From the NCBI GenBank assembly GCA_037439425.1, contig JBBIWA010000043.1, positions 1-45,840 of the forward strand: DNA of 45,840 bases, in the 5' to 3' direction. A program made the position numbers and the translations under genes. The notes under the pieces are model-generated. The model saw only the letters and a list, made by a program, of their open reading frames with translations, was not told the DNA's origin and made no database searches. This document shows positions 6,346 to 14,454 of this stretch, piece by piece; within the stretch, counting starts at the first letter, position 1; each line of letters opens with the position of its first letter. The DNA is from JBBIWA01 sp037439425. GTDB lineage: Bacteria; Acidobacteriota; Blastocatellia; RBC074.

Positions 6346-7827
6346 TCAATAAAGGGCAAAGTTGAATTCCAGATTGGCTCGCACGCTGATCGGGACTCCG
6401 TTCTTGGTAGCCGGTTTGAAGCGAATCTTTTGCGCGGCTTCAATGGCTTTCTCTGTCAATCCATCAGGCAGACCACGAATCACTCGGATGTCGGTGATGC
6501 GTCCATCCTTGGTGAAGACAGCGCTCAAGAGAACTGTGCCCTGAACTTTGTTCTGGCGCGCCTCTTCCGTGTACTTGGCCTTCTCTTTATAGAGGATGAT
6601 CGGCTTGCCCGCCCCGCCCTTGCCGGCTTCTTCTATGCCACCATCACCACCCAGTGCGAAGTCGCCGCCACCCACATTACCCCCGCGTCCGGGCCCAACA
6701 CCACCGCCTTCGCCAGGCCCCACACCAGTCCCCGAACCTCTCCCAATACTGGCGCCTGTGCCAGGGCCACTCGATGGCGGTCCATCAACCCCGGTCGGCA
6801 ATCCAATCGGTCCACCCTTAAACTCAGGCAGCGCTTTCGGGTCAGCATAGACGGTCATCGGAACTGGCAGGCTGGGATTTTGAATCTTCGGCGGCGCTGG
6901 ATTCGGCGGCAGGATCTGCTGCGTCAGTGAAGCTTGCGGCAAGTTCCCTTTGCTGGGTGGAGTGGGTTCCTGGCGACCACCGCCGCCGCCACCACTGGCC
7001 TTTTGGGGTTTCGGTTTGCTACCACCGGCGAAATCCCCCTTGCCTTTTGCCACCACAGTCTTATCAATCTCAGACGGCACTGCTGTCAGCCGAGCCAGTT
7101 CGACCAGCTTATCTGCTTCAGGTTTCTTCTCCTCAGCCATCCCAAACCTGATCAACCCTGAAATCAAAAAGGTGGTGAAAAGGAAGGCATAAACAATCAC
7201 CCCAAGGGCCAGTCCGGCCTGCAAGAACTGGCGGCGGCGTCGGCTGCTACCCTCCCCACGCAGCATCTCGATGATAAATTGGCGAGGGTCCTGCCTGAAC
7301 TCAGCTGCCGCGATGGTCACCTCTCGTTTGAGCCGGCCCAGAAAAGGTTCTTCGTTAAGCAGAAGATGTAACTCATCGGCTTCGCTAGGCCGCAGTCGCG
7401 GGGCGCTCTTACCGAAGTCCCGAATGAAGAGTCTGAAGTTGTCTATCAGGCGAGTGAAGAAGTTCCCCTGATCTGGAAGCGAAAAGTTGAGACCTGAGGC
7501 AGCAACTGTTCTAACCGAGGGCGAGGCAGCGATTGGCGTGACCTCAGTTCTTCGTTCCGGCCTGCGTTCAGCCGCAACCTCGTGCTGAACACCAGTCTGG
7601 CGGAACGGCATCGCTTTCGGCAGGTCTGAAGCAAACCCTGAGCTCTCGGCCTTAACCGGCTGGGATTGACCCTGCCCGGTTAAGGGTGGGGCCTCGACCG
7701 CTGGAGGCCAGGCACTGTTCTTCAGGCGCTGGGCATAGGCCTCGCTCGTCAACAGCACCTCAGTATCATTCGGACAATACTGGAATCCATCTGGAAAACC
7801 AGCCTGGCATGTTGGACAAATTTTCAT
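6346..7827 (-). CDS. Zinc-ribbon protein with TonB C-terminal domain (energy transducer TonB-like)
   Basis: 493 aa. Domain order: an N-terminal zinc-ribbon-like motif (C4, C7, C18 in MKICPTC..YCPND); a disordered linker; a basic stretch SSRRRR at 194-199; one membrane span at about 205-227 (ALGVIVYAFLFTTFLISGLI); a long Pro/Gly-rich spacer (about 260-400, with GGGGGG and GPGEGGGVGPG runs); and a TonB C-terminal domain at about 405-493 (YTEEARQNKVQGTVLLSAVF, RFKPATKNGVPISVR). TonB domains pass proton-motive energy to outer-membrane receptors. A cytoplasmic zinc ribbon ahead of the anchor is unlike classical TonB and seems to be an acidobacterial layout (recall). No exbB/exbD is nearby. GAGGTGA upstream of ATG 7827 supports the start. 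Confidence 0.88.
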   Translation of the reverse strand: MKICPTCQAGFPDGFQYCPNDTEVLLTSEAYAQRLKNSAWPPAVEAPPLTGQGQSQPVKAESSGFASDLPKAMPFRQTGVQHEVAAERRPERRTEVTPIAASPSVRTVAASGLNFSLPDQGNFFTRLIDNFRLFIRDFGKSAPRLRPSEADELHLLLNEEPFLGRLKREVTIAAAEFRQDPRQFIIEMLRGEGSSRRRRQFLQAGLALGVIVYAFLFTTFLISGLIRFGMAEEKKPEADKLVELARLTAVPSEIDKTVVAKGKGDFAGGSKPKPQKASGGGGGGRQEPTPPSKGNLPQASLTQQILPPNPAPPKIQNPSLPVPMTVYADPKALPEFKGGPIGLPTGVDGPPSSGPGTGASIGRGSGTGVGPGEGGGVGPGRGGNVGGGDFALGGDGGIEEAGKGGAGKPIILYKEKAKYTEEARQNKVQGTVLLSAVFTKDGRITDIRVIRGLPDGLTEKAIEAAQKIRFKPATKNGVPISVRANLEFNFALY

Positions 7828-8157
7828 AGCTCACCTCAAGCTCAGATATTAAACCCCAACTTTAGCAAAAGCAAGTACGTCGTTTGCGAAACTGCCCGGT
7901 GAGGAACTGAAGCCATTTTTCTTCACCAGTGTGAGGATCAGACCTTAATGAGCTGATCCGGTTGCGCTAAACAGGCGCTTTTTGGATGTCACCTCTTCCC
8001 GCCAAGATGCTAACTCCGAGTCGCGCGCACATTAAATTGACCTTAAATTCTGGAACCTAACACCTGCGCACACGTAACTACCTACAGATGTGTTTCGCCA
8101 GAATGGGATCCCTAGCTCACCAGTACTGAGGCCGACCTGCAGTTGTGGAGGATAATG
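7828..8157. other. Divergent intergenic region between the TonB-like and secreted-protein genes
   Basis: 330 bp between two outward-facing genes, so promoters for both must lie here. No convincing -35/-10 pair, operator or hairpin stands out. The AT-rich stretch around 8030-8050 is the likeliest promoter area for the rightward gene. Confidence 0.4.
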
Positions 8158-10047
8158 ATGAAAACCCGATCCATCTCTCTCGCTATTGGCCTGGCGCTTG
8201 TTCTCTGCAGCAGTCTCATCGCTCAGCAAAAGGCCGCTCAGCCCACTTCCCCTCAAGCACCTGAAGCCACCGCCGAAGCGGCTGACAGGCCGCAGGCGAC
8301 GGAGCTTTCAGCACTATCACAACGAGCTCTGGCTCTGCTTCTTCAAGCCGGCGAAGAGGCCCGCAGCCTCAAGGAGGCTTACCAGAGGGCGCGGATTCAG
8401 GCCGCTGTTGCAGACGCACTCTGGGATCACGATGCCGGCCACGCTCGCGAGCTCTTCCAGAGCGCCTTTGAAGTCGCGCTCGATTATTATCGTGAGAGCA
8501 AAGACGACAATCTCCGTCAAGTAACGCGTGGCGGTTTTGTCAGCCGCGCCGACATGCGCCAGGAGATCATCAAACTCGCCAGCCGCCATGATGCCGCGCT
8601 CGGACGCGCGCTGACCGAGCAATACATCGAGGAAAGAGAGCGCGAGCTTCAAGCCCAGAGCCAGCCAAGCAGCCGCCTCAGAACCAATCCGCTCCTTGGC
8701 ACCGTGGATCCGGCAGCCAACAACCTGCTCAGCGTCGCCAGCTCGCTGCTGGAGGTGGACCTGAAGGCCGCAGTTGAGCTGGCGCAGCGAGCCTTTGCTC
8801 TTGGCCTGCCGCAATCCTCAAGCCACTTCTTTGCCAATTTGGCCAGACGTGATCGCGCGGCCGCCGATCAGCTCTACCTCTCAGTTATCGAGCGCATTGG
8901 CCAGGACCAGGCCGCGCTGCCGGGACAGTTGCTGCTGCTGGCAGCCTATCCCTTCGGCGAAAACAGGGTCTGGATAGCCGATGGAGAGCAGACCAACTCG
9001 ATGGCCTTCCCGGCGCTGACAGACTTCAAGCTTGATCCGGCGCTGATCGAGCGTTTCTTGGCCGCAGCTTTCGCGCTGCTTTCCCGCACCTATCATCTGA
9101 ATCCAGCGCAAGTGCCTGATGTCCCTTCCCGGCTCAGAGTGGCGCTCTTCGCCCTGCGTCTGCTGGAAGCGAAAGTCGCGCAGTATCAACCGGCCTTGCT
9201 GCCGCAGTGGCGCGAGCTAGCTGGCCAGATAGCCACACTCGTCACCGGTCAATCTCGCGATCGGATTGAGCAAACCATCCAGCAGACAGCGCAAGAAAGA
9301 GCTCCTAACCTCGCTTCACCACAGACTGCCCAGGTGCAAGACTTGCTCGACCGCGCTCAGCAGACTTCAAACTTATCGCGGCGTGACGATCTTTATCGCG
9401 AAGCCGCCTTTGCCGCCAATCGTCAGGGCGATCTTGCGCGCGCGATCGAAATCGCTGGCCGCATCTCTAACTTCGACTACCGCCGTCAGGTCCAAGCCTG
9501 GCTCTACTTTGAAGCGGCCACACGCGCCATCACCGAAAACCGCCTCGACGAGGCGCGCCGTCTCGCCCTCGAAATCACGGCGACGGATCAGCGCGCTTAT
9601 CTCTTCTTTCAAATCGCTCGCGCCGCACTCAAGGAGAAAGACCGCCCGCGCGCCAATGAACTGCTGGAGGAAGCCATCAAGCAGGCAACCAAGGCCGAGA
9701 ACACACAGGAAAAACTGCGCGCGCTGCTCGGCCTGGCGTACACTTACGCGAGCTTTGATCCGATACGCGGATTCGAAGTTGCAGACGAAGCCATCCGCAC
9801 GGCCAATCAAATCCCACATTATGAGCCCGATCAAGGAAGGCTGGTCCGCAGCCTGGAATCACCCGATAAGAGCAGTTCGCACATTTCAGTTGCCAATGAA
9901 GAAGGATTCGATTTGGGGAAGACGCTGGCGGTACTGGCCCCGACAGACTTCGATCGCGCGCTGTGGCTGGCACAGTCGCTCGCAAGTAAGCCGCTCCAGC
10001 TTTCGGCTCTCGTCGCGGTCGCGGCTTCAGTTTTGAAGCAGAAGTGA
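8158..10047 (+). CDS. Secreted helical-repeat (TPR-like) protein of unknown function
   Basis: 629 aa. It opens with a signal peptide (MKTRSISLAIGLALVLCSSL ending in IAQQ), followed by a Pro/Ala-rich linker and then almost entirely amphipathic helices. Repeated 'A..LA..I.......A...L..A' patterns (DLARAIEIAGRISN, ENRLDEARRLALEITATDQR, KDRPRANELLEEAIKQATKA) suggest a TPR-like solenoid in the C-terminal 250 residues. I recognise no catalytic motif. ATG 8158 is chosen because GGAGG (8147-8151) lies 6 nt ahead; ATG 8155 would be only 3 nt away. It is transcribed away from the TonB-like gene and converges with the sigma54 activator 8 bp downstream. A periplasmic or outer-membrane scaffolding role is a guess. 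Confidence 0.8.
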   Translation: MKTRSISLAIGLALVLCSSLIAQQKAAQPTSPQAPEATAEAADRPQATELSALSQRALALLLQAGEEARSLKEAYQRARIQAAVADALWDHDAGHARELFQSAFEVALDYYRESKDDNLRQVTRGGFVSRADMRQEIIKLASRHDAALGRALTEQYIEERERELQAQSQPSSRLRTNPLLGTVDPAANNLLSVASSLLEVDLKAAVELAQRAFALGLPQSSSHFFANLARRDRAAADQLYLSVIERIGQDQAALPGQLLLLAAYPFGENRVWIADGEQTNSMAFPALTDFKLDPALIERFLAAAFALLSRTYHLNPAQVPDVPSRLRVALFALRLLEAKVAQYQPALLPQWRELAGQIATLVTGQSRDRIEQTIQQTAQERAPNLASPQTAQVQDLLDRAQQTSNLSRRDDLYREAAFAANRQGDLARAIEIAGRISNFDYRRQVQAWLYFEAATRAITENRLDEARRLALEITATDQRAYLFFQIARAALKEKDRPRANELLEEAIKQATKAENTQEKLRALLGLAYTYASFDPIRGFEVADEAIRTANQIPHYEPDQGRLVRSLESPDKSSSHISVANEEGFDLGKTLAVLAPTDFDRALWLAQSLASKPLQLSALVAVAASVLKQK

Positions 10048-10055
10048 GAGCTGAA

Positions 10056-12137
10056 CTACTCCTGCTGCCTGTACTGCTCTAGCTTGCGGTAGAGCGTCTT
10101 GCGCCCGATGCCAAGCAGGCGTGCCGCTTTGGCTTTGTCGCCATTAGTGTAGAGCAGAGTCTGCTGGATCACAGCGCGTTCGACCTCCTGCAGCCGGGTC
10201 GGGATGGCTACTTCAATCTGGCCCATCTGCGAGTTGTCGGCGTAAGTGCGGATAGCTTCAGGCAGATCCTTTTCTGTAATCATCCGGCCAGCCGCCACAA
10301 TCACAGCGCGTTCCATGCAATTTTCCAACTCGCGCACATTGCCCGGCCAGGAGTAGCTCTTCAGCATCTGCAGCGCGCGATCAGAAATGCCCAGAACCCG
10401 CTTGTTGCTCTTCTGTTGGAAACGCTCGATGAAGTAAGCCGCCAGCGGATAGATATCTTCCGGTCGCTCGCGTAGTGGCGGCAGGGTGATGGGATAGACA
10501 TTGAGCCGATAGAAGAGATCGCGGCGGAAGCGCCCTTCTTCAACCTCTTTTTCCAGGTCTTTGTTCGTCGCAGCAATCACGCGCACATCGGCCTTGATGA
10601 CTTCGTTTCCTCCCACGCGCGTAAACTCACCATCCTGCAACACGCGCAGCAAGCTGACCTGAGCGGCCAGGCTCATTTCGCCAATCTCGTCCAGAAACAG
10701 CGTCCCGCCATGAGCTTCTTCAAATCGGCCAATGCGCCGCGAGCGCGCATCAGTAAAGGCCCCGCGCTCGTGCCCAAACAATTCCGTCTCCAACAGCGAC
10801 TGCGGGATCGCTCCACAGTTGATCTTAACAAAGGGGCGCGAGGCCCGGCTGGAGTTGAGCCGGATGAGACTGGCCAATAACTCTTTTCCGGTTCCCGATT
10901 CGCCTTGCAGCAAGACGGTCGTCTGACTGTCGGCAACCGAGAGCGCCATCTCAATCGCCAGCCGGATCTTCGGTGAAGAACCGATGATGCGCTCGCCCGC
11001 GCGCACATCATTCAGCTCGCGTTTGAGCCGGATCACTTCTGCAGCGAGGCGATCTTTCTCCAGTGCGATCGCTACCTGACTGGAGATACCGTTGAGCAGT
11101 TGCTCTTCATAATCGGAGAACTGCGCGGCCGCGTTGACCCACACCAGGGCTATGATCCCGAAGACATTATTCTTGATGGTGATCGGCGCGATCAAAGCCG
11201 ATTCGCCTTTGATGACATTGGAGAGCAGGTAGCGTGCGATGGGAGAGGAGCGGGCATCTTCCAGCTTGAGCACACGCCCTTCTTCCAGCACCTGGCGGAC
11301 GACCGGATGGTCGGGCAGGCGCAGCGAACGAGCTTCCCGGAAACGCGCTTCAACTGCTTTGCGCAGATCGAAGCCGCGGCGCGCTTTGAGACCATCGAAA
11401 TGCAACTGCTCGCCACTTGAATCGAGAATCCCAATACAGCCGTAATCGGCTCCCAAAAGCTCTAAAGCTTTATCAAGGACGAAAGCCGTGATCTCGTTAA
11501 AATCGTTCCGCGTATTGATGTCGTTGGAGATCTCTAGCAGCGCTTTGGTAATGTCTACTTCTTTCTCTTTCTGCTGATACAGGCGCGTGTAATGCAATCC
11601 GACTGAAATCTGGCTGGCCAGCCACTCCACCAGATCGACCTCCGTTTCGGTCCAATGATGCGCTTGGCGGCAGTGATGCAGGCTCATCACTCCAAGGAGA
11701 TCGTCCTGAAAAATGAAGGGGGCAACCAACACTGAGCGCGTGCCGATCAACTGGCAGGTGCTGCGCACCCAAGCCGCCCAGATGGGCAGCTTAACCGTCT
11801 CAATATCGTCAATTGAGTAATGACGCGCTTGGGAGATCAGTTTCTTAATGGTGTCACCCAGAAAGAAGGTCTCAGGGATATTAATTCCGACCCCCGGTTT
11901 CAGGCTCTCGTCGGCGCGATATTCGTGGCTGATCACAAATCCACCACTCCGTGCTGGCGTGACGACATTGCACCGATCCACGCTCAGCCGCTGGCCGACC
12001 TCGGTCACGGTGGCCTGTAAAAATTTGTCCAGGTTGATTACGCTTGTGATGGCTGGGGTAATACGCCTGAGGATCGCCTCGCGCGCCTCATACATCTCGA
12101 TAAGCTTCGCCTGGGTGATGGGGTTTTCGATTTGCAT
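10056..12137 (-). CDS. GAF-GAF-sigma54 interaction-Fis transcriptional activator
   Basis: 693 aa from ATG 12137 (MQIENPITQ). Domains: GAF 1 at about 20-180, GAF 2 at about 200-360, AAA+ at about 380-620, Fis-type helix-turn-helix at about 666-685 (DKAKAARLLGIGRKTLYRKL). AAA+ motifs: Walker A GESGTGKE at 412-419, sigma54 contact loop GAFTDA at 459-464, Walker B GGTLFLDEIGEM at about 477-488, and arginine fingers in RRDLFYRLNVYP. It should use ATP to open sigma54 promoters in answer to a ligand or redox signal bound by the GAF domains. The contact loop has Asp where most members have Gly. The frame is open up to 12281, but the added 48 residues look non-coding. No target genes or sigma54 promoter were identified nearby. 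Confidence 0.88.
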   Translation of the reverse strand: MQIENPITQAKLIEMYEAREAILRRITPAITSVINLDKFLQATVTEVGQRLSVDRCNVVTPARSGGFVISHEYRADESLKPGVGINIPETFFLGDTIKKLISQARHYSIDDIETVKLPIWAAWVRSTCQLIGTRSVLVAPFIFQDDLLGVMSLHHCRQAHHWTETEVDLVEWLASQISVGLHYTRLYQQKEKEVDITKALLEISNDINTRNDFNEITAFVLDKALELLGADYGCIGILDSSGEQLHFDGLKARRGFDLRKAVEARFREARSLRLPDHPVVRQVLEEGRVLKLEDARSSPIARYLLSNVIKGESALIAPITIKNNVFGIIALVWVNAAAQFSDYEEQLLNGISSQVAIALEKDRLAAEVIRLKRELNDVRAGERIIGSSPKIRLAIEMALSVADSQTTVLLQGESGTGKELLASLIRLNSSRASRPFVKINCGAIPQSLLETELFGHERGAFTDARSRRIGRFEEAHGGTLFLDEIGEMSLAAQVSLLRVLQDGEFTRVGGNEVIKADVRVIAATNKDLEKEVEEGRFRRDLFYRLNVYPITLPPLRERPEDIYPLAAYFIERFQQKSNKRVLGISDRALQMLKSYSWPGNVRELENCMERAVIVAAGRMITEKDLPEAIRTYADNSQMGQIEVAIPTRLQEVERAVIQQTLLYTNGDKAKAARLLGIGRKTLYRKLEQYRQQE

Positions 12138-12907
12138 CTCGCTTTGGTGTTGATGGTTCCTGATCCAACAATCACTCTGGAAATCTGACCATCTAAAGCC
12201 TAGCTTCTGCCTCCTGATCTGGGGCAAAGAAATGGGTTCCAAAGTAGGGATAAAACTACGGCAGGCGCAGGCCTTTGTCAACAGCCCAGCAATTCCTGCT
12301 CAAGCGGGAAGCGAGGGGCCCCAAGTGCCGCTTGTGTGCCTCACTGAGTCAGATGGCCCACCGATCGCGGAATATCGTAGATAGTAGCAGCAGCAAACGG
12401 CCGTCGCCGAGCTTTGAGGAAGCTCGTTTGTCTGCGAGTGGGTTCCAGTACCGCTGATTGAAACTTGGGCCGCTTCGTCGCCATCTTTCTCCCCTCGCTA
12501 CAGCCTGAGTCTCGCCTGGTTAAGAACTGTCACCTTCTTTGCTCAAATGCCACAGCAACAATGCTGCGAGAGCTCTCCACGGCGAGCTTGGAAAGACCTG
12601 CCCAAAAAGATCGACCACAAGGAGCGCCGCGATTGGCCTTCACGGCACTTCTGATAGAGCCGAGCAGCACGCCGCCAACACCTTGTGTGCTTAAAAACGC
12701 CAACCCACCGAGAGCAGGTAAAAAGACCAGCGAGAGCGTGGGGCAGGGAAGTGACCACGAGTTATGTTCCCATTCATAGCCGCGCTTCTTGTGGACTTTG
12801 AATAGAAGGCTTCTCGATTCGAGAGCGTGAAGGGCTGATGATCTGAGCCGCATTCTCTCGGGTCACTTCAAAGTCCTTCAGCTACGAGTTGTGATAGATA
12901 GGCTTAC

Positions 12908-13050
12908 GCCGTGGAGTTTCACGTTTGTGGCTAACATTGAGAGGCCACGGCCTTGTGCCGTGGAGATTCACGTTTGTGGCTACACACACGAGCGGGCTCA
13001 TTCTGAGATGCCACGGCCTTGCGCCGTGGAGTTTTACGTTTGTGGCTAAC
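12908..13050. repeat. Three direct copies of a palindrome-associated repeat
   Basis: GCCGTGGAGTTTCACGTTTG and the following TGGCTAAC occur at 12908-12935, with variants at 12957-12983 and 13023-13050. Copies 2 and 3 are preceded by CCACGGCCTTG so that each forms a perfect 7-bp stem (12945-12963 and 13011-13029). An inverted copy of the same palindrome, CCACGGCGCAAGGCCGTGG, sits at 13235-13253. Confidence 0.8.
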
Positions 13051-13090
13051 ATCAACGTTTTTTCCTAAACGCTCTCAATTCGCGCTTACA

Positions 13091-13258
13091 GTAGCCAGGA
13101 TCGTGAGACTCCACTTTGAATTTCGGATTGCGAATTGCGAATTGCGGATTTGGTAGCAAGGATCGTGAGACTCCACTTTGAATTTCGGATTGCGAATTGC
13201 GAATTGCGAATTTGGTAGCAAGGAGCGTGAGACTCCACGGCGCAAGGCCGTGGCCTCT
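13091..13258. repeat. 62-bp tandem repeat (two full units and a partial third)
   Basis: Units begin at 13091, 13153 and 13215, exactly 62 bp apart. Units 1 and 2 are nearly identical and each ends in tandem GAATTGCG octamers. Unit 3 follows for about 23 bp (GTAGCAAGGAGCGTGAGACT) and then switches into the inverted CCACGGC palindrome, so the array ends by fusion to the other repeat family. Confidence 0.85.
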
Positions 13259-13305
13259 CTGCAGCAAAATGTCAGGGCTGCAGGCGCGCACCTATTGTTG
13301 CTACC

Positions 13306-13617
13306 ACCAACTGTGAATAATGCATCTCGCCGTCCTTGCCCCACGCGCACGCTCACTAATGCGCTTAAACTCATCAACCACCACTTGTGAATAATGCGTC
13401 TCGCCTCTCTTGCCCTCGCGCCTCAAACATCCAGCAGAGTTGATCTTCCTCGAAGGAAAATATTCACTTGAAATCGAAGGCGAGCGGGTAATACTTCTCA
13501 CCGCTCGGTCACAAACCGTACACTCCAGCCGACTCTCCGCCGTCCATCAAATTCGCGCGCTAGCTCGAAAGGCTCTGGAAGTCACAAACCGCACCCTCCA
13601 TCCGACTCTCCGCCTTC
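13306..13617. repeat. Two spaced repeat pairs about 73 bp apart
   Basis: Pair 1: a 36-bp block containing TGTGAATAATGCATCTCGCC at about 13306-13341 and a similar block at 13380-13414 (GTGAATAATG start-to-start 74 bp). Pair 2: a 37-bp block containing TCACAAACCGTACACTCCAG at 13509-13545 and a similar one at 13582-13618 (73 bp). Both pairs are degenerate; the equal spacing hints at remnants of an older tandem array. Confidence 0.55.
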
Positions 13618-14454
13618 CGCTCTAAGACCTCACGCTCTGACCTGCCGCAACGGCTCTGTCGTTTACGGTCTAAGCTCTCCCGCATCTGCGTATTGGACGC
13701 TATCTCCTCTACCTCAAAGACTCCTTCCAGCTTCCGCTTGTCCAGGCTTGTTCTTCCGTTCGTTGCTGCTACTCGGGCAAGCTGGGGTGTTGAAAGAAGA
13801 AGAAGGCGCTGATGCAGCACACCAGCCACTGCGAAAGCGGTCTCGCGCTCACAACTCTCAGGGACTCGCTTGAAGACTTCAAGGTAAGCAAATCTCGAAA
13901 AGCTTCAAAAGTTAAACTCTTGAGCGGTCTGATGGCGGGAGTTTAGCGCCTTACTGGTTACCTCTCACGCGCTTATTTCAGGACCTCTCCCGGGTCAGGC
14001 GCAGAAACTCTTTTGTCTCATTCAACTATTTACAGCCGTATCTGGCTAAGCGGGAATTGCTGGCTTCAAGGAGGTGGGGCCACCAGAAGTTGAGGGATTC
14101 ATATCATTCAGCCTCAGACGGGGCGGCAGACAATAGCCCAGGGTGTGAGTTCTACGGCCCCCTCTTACCATGCCAGCCCCGGACGGAGTAATAGAAACGC
14201 TGATCTCCTGCGAGTCTGTCGCCCTTTCAGGTCTGGCCTCTGGGGGTGCGCTCTCACTCAAGGCTTACGCGGTCCGTCGCCGCTTCGCGGCTGATTTGAG
14301 CCATCTACTGCCTCTCAGTTGCCGCATCCGCTTCAAGGACCTGTTTTTCCCGCGCAGCGCCGCAACATTCTTTATCCTTAAAATCTATAGCGGAGCAAGC
14401 AAAATTGAGGCAGAATACTTGATCCAAGAATTGATCACCACACGGGCACAGAGT

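Larger units (their letters stand above)
12138..14454. other. 2.3-kb gene-poor region with several repeat types
   Basis: No ORF here has convincing protein character. The open frame 14170-14454 in phase with the ligase gene is probably fortuitous. The region contains CCACGGC..GCCGTGG palindromes, a 62-bp tandem repeat and two spaced repeat pairs, listed separately. A minus-strand stretch at about 12640-12740 reads GGLAFLSTQGVGGVLLGSIR, resembling the core helix of STAS anti-sigma antagonists, but the surrounding frame does not continue a STAS fold. The segment looks like decayed, repeat-populated intergenic DNA. No RNA gene was recognised. Confidence 0.5.

Noticed and set aside
6596..6850. 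Proline-rich plus-strand ORF
   Set aside because: It is the reverse-strand shadow of the glycine-rich spacer of the TonB-like gene.
10361..12020. Several long ORFs opposite or out of frame with the sigma54 activator
   Set aside because: All are shadows of one well-supported gene; none shows conserved motifs.
12420..12470. GTTTCAATC-like string on the minus strand as a CRISPR repeat
   Set aside because: It occurs once only.
13091..13258. CRISPR array
   Set aside because: The units are contiguous 62-bp tandem repeats with no unique spacers, and no cas genes are present.
14046..14261. Minus-strand ORF upstream of the ligase gene
   Set aside because: No domain, low-complexity composition and no ribosome binding site.
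14170..14454. Extended N-terminus of the benzoate-CoA ligase
   Set aside because: The frame is open, but these 95 residues have no ligase similarity and would exceed the family's length; ATG 14455 gives a standard protein.
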